DNA of 14,361 nt from RBG-16-66-20 sp049651845 (GTDB lineage Bacteria > Pseudomonadota > Gammaproteobacteria > Burkholderiales > SG8-39). The translations under genes were made by a program, and so were the position numbers. The stretch covers positions 1 to 14,361 of the forward strand of contig JBASCW010000179.1 in NCBI GenBank assembly GCA_049651845.1, in the 5' to 3' direction. The notes beneath the pieces are model-generated. The model was not told the DNA's origin, did not search any database, and saw only the letters and a list, made by a program, of their open reading frames with translations. Below, piece after piece: positions 9,791-14,361 of this stretch; the first letter of the stretch is position 1, and each line of letters starts with the position of its first letter.

Positions 9791-10122
9791 GGCTATTTGC
9801 CGGTTTCCTGGCCCTGGCATTCTGTTTCGGCGCCTTTTCATTCCCTGAAAGAGAAATAGACAAGAAGCAGCTACCCCGGGAAGCGATTGAAACCATCGCC
9901 CTGATCAGGCAGGGCGGCCCGTTTCCCTACGAGCGCGATGGCGTCGTCTTCGGCAACCGCGAGAAGCTGCTGCCGGCGCGCGAGCGCGGCTGGTACCGCG
10001 AATACACGGTGCGCACGCCCGGCGAGCGCTCGCGCGGCGCGCGGCGCATCGTCGCGGGCCGCGATGGTACGCTGTACTACACGGACGACCACTACCGGAG
10101 CTTCCGGCGCATCCTGGAATGA
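9787..10122 (+). CDS. Secreted guanyl-specific ribonuclease (RNase Sa/N1/T1 family)
   Basis: A 111-residue protein with a signal peptide (MRLFAGFLALAFCFGAFS, probable cleavage after Ser18) and a mature domain closely similar to Streptomyces RNase Sa. Shared blocks are GPFPYERDGVVFGNRE (44-59), REYTVRTPG (71-79) and YYTDDHY (97-103). The catalytic residues of RNase Sa (Glu54, Arg65, Arg69, His85) correspond to Glu72, Arg83, Arg87 and His102; the guanine-site NRE (57-59) is also kept. It should cut RNA after guanosine outside the cytoplasm. The mature part has no cysteine, so the RNase Sa disulfide is missing. It starts with GTG overlapping the aspS stop (GTGA) and has no Shine-Dalgarno, pointing to weak, coupled translation. 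An inhibitor gene follows 7 nt later. An aspS-frame shadow covers the upstream part of the same reading frame. Confidence 0.9.
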   Translation: MRLFAGFLALAFCFGAFSFPEREIDKKQLPREAIETIALIRQGGPFPYERDGVVFGNREKLLPARERGWYREYTVRTPGERSRGARRIVAGRDGTLYYTDDHYRSFRRILE

Positions 10123-10129
10123 AGACGCG

Positions 10130-10555
10130 ATGAGCAAACTCCTGCAGCGACTGACCGACGCCGCGAAATCGGGCGTCTACAGGAGCTCGCGCAGCGACGA
10201 GATCCTCGACGCCACGCGCGCGAGCAAGCTGCGGGTCGTGCGCATCGCGCTCGCGGGCGCGACCGACAAGGACCAGCTCATCGCGCGCCTCGCCAAGGCG
10301 CTCGAGTTTCCCGCCTGGTTCGGCGGCAACTGGGACGCGCTCGAGGACTGCCTGGGCGACCTCAGCTGGCTGAGCGCCCCGGGCTACGTGCTCCTCATCG
10401 AGGGCGCCAAGGATTTGCCGATCGTCGAGCGCGGTACGCTGGTGGATATCCTCGCCGCGGCTGCGGCGTCCTGGGCCGAGCGCAAGCACCCGTTCTTCGC
10501 CGTGTTCCTGGACGGCGAGCCGGGCCTGCCGGACCTGTACAAAGATCGGCGGTGA
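10130..10555 (+). CDS. Barstar-family ribonuclease inhibitor
   Basis: A 141-residue cytoplasmic protein with a barstar-like domain in its central and C-terminal part. The segment WFGGNWDALEDCL (63-75) aligns with the barstar helix that blocks the barnase active site; Asp69 and Asp73 correspond to barstar Asp35 and Asp39, Asn67 to Asn33, and Trp63 and Phe64 to Tyr29 and Tyr30. The strand KLRVVRIALAG (33-43) is the first beta strand, and an additional N-terminal segment of about 32 residues precedes it. No signal peptide, as expected for an inhibitor that protects the producing cell before secretion. It lies 7 nt after the RNase and 10 nt before nudB. Binding to this RNase is inferred from adjacency; the family is known to inhibit RNase Sa as well as barnase. 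Confidence 0.9.
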   Translation: MSKLLQRLTDAAKSGVYRSSRSDEILDATRASKLRVVRIALAGATDKDQLIARLAKALEFPAWFGGNWDALEDCLGDLSWLSAPGYVLLIEGAKDLPIVERGTLVDILAAAAASWAERKHPFFAVFLDGEPGLPDLYKDRR

Positions 10556-10565
10556 TCCCGCGCCG

Positions 10566-11006
10566 ATGACGCCGAAGCTGCCGGTCTCGGTGCTCGTCGT
10601 CGTCCACATCCCGGGCGAAGTGCTGCTGCTCGAGCGCGCGGCGCGCCCCGGCTACTGGCAGTCGGTGACCGGCTCGCTCGACCGGCCGGACGAGCCGCAC
10701 GCGGCGGCGGCGCTGCGCGAACTGCGCGAGGAGACCGGCATCGAGGCGCGCGCGCAGGACCTGCGGCGCTGGAACCTCGCCTATACGTTCGAGATCTACC
10801 CGCAATGGCGCCACCGCTTCGCGCCGGGCACCACGCACAACACCGAGCACGTGTTCAGCCTCCGGCTGCCGGGCCGCACGACGGTCGCGCTGGCCGCGGA
10901 CGAGCACGTCGCGAGCCAGTGGCTGCCCTGGCGCGAGGCCGCGGCGCGCTGCTTCTCATGGTCGAACCGCGATGCGATCCGGATCGTGGAGTCATGCGTG
11001 CGCTGA
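10566..11006 (+). CDS. nudB: Dihydroneopterin triphosphate diphosphatase (Nudix)
   Basis: A 146-residue Nudix hydrolase that matches NudB, which removes pyrophosphate from dihydroneopterin triphosphate in folate synthesis. The stretch YWQSVTGSLD (30-39) leads into the Nudix box, with RELREETGI at 51-59 as the metal-binding helix. The box has one extra residue between its first glycine (Gly36) and Glu43 compared with the strict GX5EX7REUXEEXGU pattern; I recall this as normal for betaproteobacterial NudB. Position supports the call: aspS and nudB are neighbours in E. coli, and here only the RNase/barstar pair separates them. The 3' end overlaps the next gene by 13 bp. No strong Shine-Dalgarno, suggesting coupled translation. 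Confidence 0.85.
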   Translation: MTPKLPVSVLVVVHIPGEVLLLERAARPGYWQSVTGSLDRPDEPHAAAALRELREETGIEARAQDLRRWNLAYTFEIYPQWRHRFAPGTTHNTEHVFSLRLPGRTTVALAADEHVASQWLPWREAAARCFSWSNRDAIRIVESCVR

Positions 11007-11566
11007 GGTTCGCGGCGCTGCTCGTGCTGCCGCTGGCCGCGGGCGGCGCGCGCGCCGACGAGATCTCGATCGAGACCCAGCGGCGCGACGACGCGCTCGA
11101 GGTCGTCTGCAGCGCGCTGCTCGAGGCGCCCGCCGACCTGGTTTGGCAGACGCTGACCGACTATGACCGCCTGGCCGAGTTCATCCCGGGCATGCAGCGC
11201 AGCCGCGTGACCGCGCGCAACGGGCCGCTCGCCACGGTCGAGCAGCTGGGCGCGGCGCGCTTTCTCTTTATCAGCATCCCGATCGAGGTCACGCTTGCCA
11301 CCATCGAGCGTCCGCCGTACATGATCGAGGCGAAGATGACCAAGGGCAACCTCAAACGACTGGAGGGCGTCTACCGGATCGCGCCGCAGGCGGGCGGCCG
11401 CGTGCGCGTCAGCTGGCAAGGGCTCATCGAGGCTGAATCGATGCCGCCCCTGATCGGCGAGCTGCTGATGCGTTCGGCGATCGAGGACCAGTTCGTTGGC
11501 ATGGTGCGCGAGATCGAGCGTCGCGACGCGCTGCGGCGCGCGGGCGAGCGGGAGTCGCGGCCATGA
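10994..11566 (+). CDS. Periplasmic SRPBCC (START/polyketide-cyclase-like) protein
   Basis: A 190-residue protein with a signal peptide (residues 1-21, AXA-type cleavage after ARA) and one SRPBCC-fold domain. The segment DLVWQTLTDYDRLAEFIPGM (48-67) is the family's typical first helix and loop. The domain ends in a long C-terminal helix (about 153-180), which covers a hydrophobic cavity in this fold. These proteins bind lipids or other hydrophobic ligands; the ligand here is unknown. ATG 10994 lies inside the nudB 3' end with GGAG just upstream. The stop overlaps the following lipoprotein start (ATGA). Placement between nudB and a lipoprotein/cardiolipin synthase block hints at an envelope role, but that is inference. 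Confidence 0.78.
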   Translation: MRALRFAALLVLPLAAGGARADEISIETQRRDDALEVVCSALLEAPADLVWQTLTDYDRLAEFIPGMQRSRVTARNGPLATVEQLGAARFLFISIPIEVTLATIERPPYMIEAKMTKGNLKRLEGVYRIAPQAGGRVRVSWQGLIEAESMPPLIGELLMRSAIEDQFVGMVREIERRDALRRAGERESRP

Positions 11567-13050
11567 GTGCGCGCGTGCTTGCCGCGGTCGCCGCAGCGCT
11601 GCTCACCGGCTGCGCCTCGCTGGATGCGCCGTTCAGCGGGCACCTCGAATCGCCGGGCACGGCGGTGCGCGCCTGCGCCGAGTGGTACGCCAGGCTCGAC
11701 GCGGAAGTCGGCGACGCGCGGGTGCGTGACGCGCAGGACGCGCGCGTCGCGGGTTTTCCCTATCTGCGCGCCAGCCGCCTGCTCGCCGCGCTGCGCCCGC
11801 TCGCGCAGGCGGACGTGCAGGCGCTGCACGCGCTCGCCGACCGCATGCTCGCGCGCGACCTGGAGGCGCGGCGCTTCGAGATCATGAACCTGCCCGGCGG
11901 GCGGCTGCCCGGAATCACCGACGCGTTCGAGCGCACGCAGCAATGCGGCAAGCTGCTGCGCGAGATCGACATGGCCAAGCCCGAGGCGCGCAGCGCGCTG
12001 CTCGAGCGCGCGCAGGTGCCCGACGACTACTCGACGCTCAGCCGCGCGCTCGGCCTGTATGCGCTCACGCGCTTCGCGTTCGCCTCGGGCGTGCGGCGGC
12101 AGGAGGCCGAGACGCGCGAGGCGTTCGCGCGCGAGCCCGCGACGCCGCCGGGCGCCGCGCTGGTCCGCTACGCGCCGCAACCCGCCAAGCCGCTCGCGCG
12201 CACGCGCGCGGCGGCGATCCTCGAGCGCAGCGCGCTGAACCCGCTCGGCATTCCCGAACCCGGCGAGTCCGAGCTTGCCGAGCTGCTCGCCGCGCATGCG
12301 CCGAGCTTCGAGGTCGCCGTCAGGGCCGACTACGACCGCCCCGGCGCGCTGCGCTGGGTGCGCGACGAGGCGACGCCGGGCGTGGACGCCACCGATCTCG
12401 CCGTCTACGCGCATCCGGCCTGGACGCGCTACCGCGGCCGCGTGCTGCTGCAGCTGGTCTACACGCTCTGGTTTCCGGAGCGCCCGCCGCAATCCGAGGG
12501 CGACATTTTCGCCGGCAAGCTGGACGGGCTGGTCTGGCGCGTGACGCTCGCGCCCGACGGCGAGCCCCTGGTCTTCGACTCGATGCACGCCTGCGGCTGC
12601 TACCACCAGTTCTTCCCGACGCCGCGCGCGCGGCCGCTGCCCGCGCCCGACGACACCGAGGAGTGGATGTTCTCGCCCCAGGCGCTGCCGCGCTTCGCGC
12701 CCAGCGAGCGCCCGCTGCTGCGCGTCGCGAGCGGCACGCACGCCATCGAGCGCGTCGGCATCGTGCGCGGCACCGACAGCCTGGCGCGCTACGAGCTGCG
12801 GCCCTATGCGGAGCTGCGCTCGCTGCAGCGCTTCGGGCCCGGGCGCGCGAGCGCCTTCGGCGAGGACGGCTTGGTGGCGGGCAGCGAGCGCGCCGAGCGG
12901 TTCCTGTTCTGGCCAATGGGCATCGCCTCGGCGGGCGCGATGCGGCAGTGGGGCCGCCACGCCACGGCCTTCGTCGGCCGCCGCCATTTCGACGACGCCG
13001 ACTTGCTCGAGAAGCGCTTCAGCTTCGAGCTGGACGCGGGAGCGCCCTGA
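11563..13050 (+). CDS. Unrecognised large lipoprotein with an HACGCYH motif
   Basis: A 495-residue protein with a clear lipoprotein signal: a short hydrophobic stretch and lipobox LTGC, making Cys17 the lipidated residue. I do not recognise the family. The N-terminal half (about 30-240) is alpha-helical and Ala/Arg/Leu rich. The C-terminal half has a more conserved look: LVYTLWFPERPPQSEGDIFA (298-317), KLDGLVWRVTLAPDGEPL (319-336) and then HACGCYH (342-348) followed by QFFPT. His342, Cys344, Cys346 and His348 could bind a metal or haem-like cofactor, but this is only a guess. It begins in ATGA overlap with the SRPBCC gene and ends in TGATG overlap with the EEP gene, so it is in the same operon. 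Likely sited in the periplasm, attached to a membrane. Confidence 0.8.
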   Translation: MSARVLAAVAAALLTGCASLDAPFSGHLESPGTAVRACAEWYARLDAEVGDARVRDAQDARVAGFPYLRASRLLAALRPLAQADVQALHALADRMLARDLEARRFEIMNLPGGRLPGITDAFERTQQCGKLLREIDMAKPEARSALLERAQVPDDYSTLSRALGLYALTRFAFASGVRRQEAETREAFAREPATPPGAALVRYAPQPAKPLARTRAAAILERSALNPLGIPEPGESELAELLAAHAPSFEVAVRADYDRPGALRWVRDEATPGVDATDLAVYAHPAWTRYRGRVLLQLVYTLWFPERPPQSEGDIFAGKLDGLVWRVTLAPDGEPLVFDSMHACGCYHQFFPTPRARPLPAPDDTEEWMFSPQALPRFAPSERPLLRVASGTHAIERVGIVRGTDSLARYELRPYAELRSLQRFGPGRASAFGEDGLVAGSERAERFLFWPMGIASAGAMRQWGRHATAFVGRRHFDDADLLEKRFSFELDAGAP

Positions 13051-13790
13051 TGCTGCGCGTGGTCACGCTCAACATCCACAAGGGCCTGTCGCAGTTCAAC
13101 CGGCGCATGGTGATCCACGAGCTGCGCGAGGGCCTGCGCCTGCTGCAGCCCGACCTGGTGTTCCTGCAGGAGGTGCAGGGCCTGAACGAGCGCCACGCGC
13201 TGCGCTACGCCTCCTGGCCGGGGCAGGCGCAGCACGAGTTCCTCGCGGGCGACGAGCTGCAGTACGTCTACGGCCGCAACCACGTGCACCAGCACGGCCA
13301 TTACGGCAACGCGCTGCTGTCGCGCCACCCGATCCTGTCGCACGAGAACGCCGACGTCTCGGACCACCGCTTCGAGCGGCGCGGCATGCTGCACAGCGTG
13401 GTCAAGCTGCCGGGCTGGAAGCGCAACCTGCACTGCCTGTGCGTGCACCTGTCGCTGCACGAGCGCGGCCGCCGGCGCCAGCTCGACGCCATCGCCGCGC
13501 GCCTCGAGGAACTCGTCGAGCGCGACCAGCCGGTGATCGTCGCCGGCGACTTCAACGACTGGCGCGTGCGCGCGAGCGCGATCCTCGAGAAGAGCCTCGG
13601 CATGACCGAGGTGTCGGTCGCGGCGCGCGGGCGCCACGGCCGCACCTTCCCGAGCCTGCTGCCGGTGCTGCAGCTCGACCGCATCTACGTGCGCGGCTTC
13701 AAGGTGAAGAGCGCGAGAGTGCACCGCGGCGCGCCCTGGTCGCTGCTCTCGGACCATCTCGCGCTCAGCGCGGTGCTCGAGCGTGCCTGA
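13050..13790 (+). CDS. Endonuclease/exonuclease/phosphatase family protein, YbhP-like
   Basis: A complete 246-residue EEP-fold enzyme. The metal and catalytic residues of the family are all visible: Asn8 in TLNIHKG, Glu41 in FLQEVQG, Asn87 in YGNALLSR, His133 in CVHLSLH, Asp167 and Asn169 in GDFNDW, and Asp235-His236 in SDHLAL. There is no signal peptide. Members include DNases, phosphodiesterases and lipid phosphatases, so the substrate is not fixed by sequence. Pairing with a cardiolipin synthase just downstream mirrors E. coli ybhP-clsB, which favours a YbhP equivalent with some link to phospholipid metabolism. ATG overlaps the lipoprotein stop by one base (TGATG), with GGGAG 7 nt upstream. 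Confidence 0.85.
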   Translation: MLRVVTLNIHKGLSQFNRRMVIHELREGLRLLQPDLVFLQEVQGLNERHALRYASWPGQAQHEFLAGDELQYVYGRNHVHQHGHYGNALLSRHPILSHENADVSDHRFERRGMLHSVVKLPGWKRNLHCLCVHLSLHERGRRRQLDAIAARLEELVERDQPVIVAGDFNDWRVRASAILEKSLGMTEVSVAARGRHGRTFPSLLPVLQLDRIYVRGFKVKSARVHRGAPWSLLSDHLALSAVLERA

Positions 13791-14361
13791 GTACGTCGCC
13801 GGCAACCGCCTCGCGCTGCTGCGCAGCGGCGAGCAGTATTTCCCGGCGCTGGCCGCAGCGATAGACGCGGCGCGCACGGAGATCTTCCTCGAGACCTACA
13901 TCTACGCCGACGACGAGACCGGCAGCCTGATCGCCGACGCGCTCGCGCGCGCGGCCGCGCGCGGCGTCGCGACGCGCCTGCTGATCGACGGCTACGGCGC
14001 ACGCGATTTTGCGCCGCGCTTCCGCGCCGCGCTCGAGAGCGCTGGCGCCGAGGTGCTGGTGTTCCGCCCGCAGGTGAGCCCGTGGCCGTTCTGGAAGCAG
14101 AAGAGCCGCCTGCGGCGCATGCACCGCAAGCTTGCGAGCATCGACGGCGCCGTGGCGTTCGTCGGCGGCATCAACGTGATCGACGACTTCCACACGCCCC
14201 ATCCGAGCCCGCCGCAGTTCGACTACGCGGTGCGCATCGAAGGCCCGCTGGTCGCGCAGGTGCGCGCCGCCGCGGCCCGGCTCTGGGCGCGCGTTTCCTG
14301 GGCGACCTTCGGGCGCCGCTGGCCCGGTCTCGGCATGCGCGCCCGGCGCACCGCCCGGCAC
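13783..14361 (+). CDS. clsB: Cardiolipin synthase B, 5' part (runs off the window)
   Basis: The first 193 residues of a phospholipase D superfamily enzyme. It begins VPEYVAGNRLALLRSGEQYF, then EIFLETYIYADDETG, the typical ClsB opening. The first HKD motif is HRKLASID (His114, Lys116, Asp121) followed by GAVAFVGGINV. The second HKD motif lies beyond the window. ClsB makes cardiolipin from phospholipids at the inner membrane; some members also make phosphatidylglycerol. I chose GTG 13783-13785, which overlaps the EEP stop by 8 bp. No long N-terminal membrane segments are present, in line with ClsB rather than ClsA. The ybhP-clsB pairing supports the name. Confidence 0.88.
   Translation, partial: MPEYVAGNRLALLRSGEQYFPALAAAIDAARTEIFLETYIYADDETGSLIADALARAAARGVATRLLIDGYGARDFAPRFRAALESAGAEVLVFRPQVSPWPFWKQKSRLRRMHRKLASIDGAVAFVGGINVIDDFHTPHPSPPQFDYAVRIEGPLVAQVRAAAARLWARVSWATFGRRWPGLGMRARRTARH

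Noticed and set aside
7148..9841. Minus-strand open frame of 897 codons
   Set aside because: It is antisense to aspS, DUF502 and the fmdB tail. All three plus-strand genes have clear family motifs.
11371..12987. Minus-strand open frame of 538 codons opposite the lipoprotein
   Set aside because: Low-complexity Arg/Ala-rich product and no start signals. The plus-strand lipoprotein has a signal sequence and fits the operon overlaps.
11943..13049. Upstream part of a 615-codon plus frame that ends in the EEP gene
   Set aside because: Only the part from ATG 13050 has family similarity. The rest is an out-of-frame reading of the lipoprotein gene.

Overview
The window is high-GC DNA from what looks like a betaproteobacterium, most likely Burkholderiales or a close relative. 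This placement is inferred from gene order (uvrA facing away from an MFS gene followed by ssb; an FmdB-type zinc ribbon, DUF502, aspS, nudB, a YbhP-like phosphatase and clsB in one direction), from strong GC bias at third codon positions and from protein similarity. No RNA gene, insertion sequence, CRISPR array or prophage is visible. Genes fill almost all of the window.

Left part, bases 1-5143, all on the minus strand. Transcription runs leftward from uvrA (excision-repair damage sensor) into a three-gene set: a TetR-family repressor, an alpha/beta hydrolase and a PaaI-like hotdog thioesterase. Next comes the first codons of a further minus-strand gene that leaves the window. The repressor has a very clear self-regulated promoter: a consensus -35 (TTGACA) and a -10 (TATTGT) 17 bp apart, with a perfect 14-bp palindrome between them. 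The palindrome's 10-bp core (CGAACGTTCG) recurs once, inside the 5' end of the hydrolase gene. The uvrA reading frame has no stop at the family's usual end. It runs on through this promoter and into the repressor gene.

Middle, bases 5194-7317, plus strand. An MFS exporter-like gene stands head to head with uvrA. It is followed by ssb, which has a good LexA (SOS) box candidate, and by a small FmdB-type zinc-ribbon gene whose C-terminal tail is a 9-fold four-residue repeat. A strong Rho-independent terminator closes this part.

Right part, bases 7376-14361, plus strand. A DUF502 membrane protein begins 6 bp after that terminator. It leads into a tightly packed series: aspS (with residues of a non-discriminating AspRS), a secreted guanyl-specific RNase, its barstar-like inhibitor, nudB, a periplasmic SRPBCC protein, a large unrecognised lipoprotein, a YbhP-like EEP phosphatase and the start of cardiolipin synthase B. 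Nearly all junctions overlap or are separated by 10 nt or less, so this is probably one long operon joining translation, folate metabolism, envelope lipid functions and an RNase/inhibitor pair.

The most notable items are the RNase-barstar pair set between aspS and nudB, the repressor circuit with two operator-like palindromes and a probable leaderless repressor mRNA, the uvrA read-through into the repressor gene, and a terminator lying directly against the DUF502 start codon.
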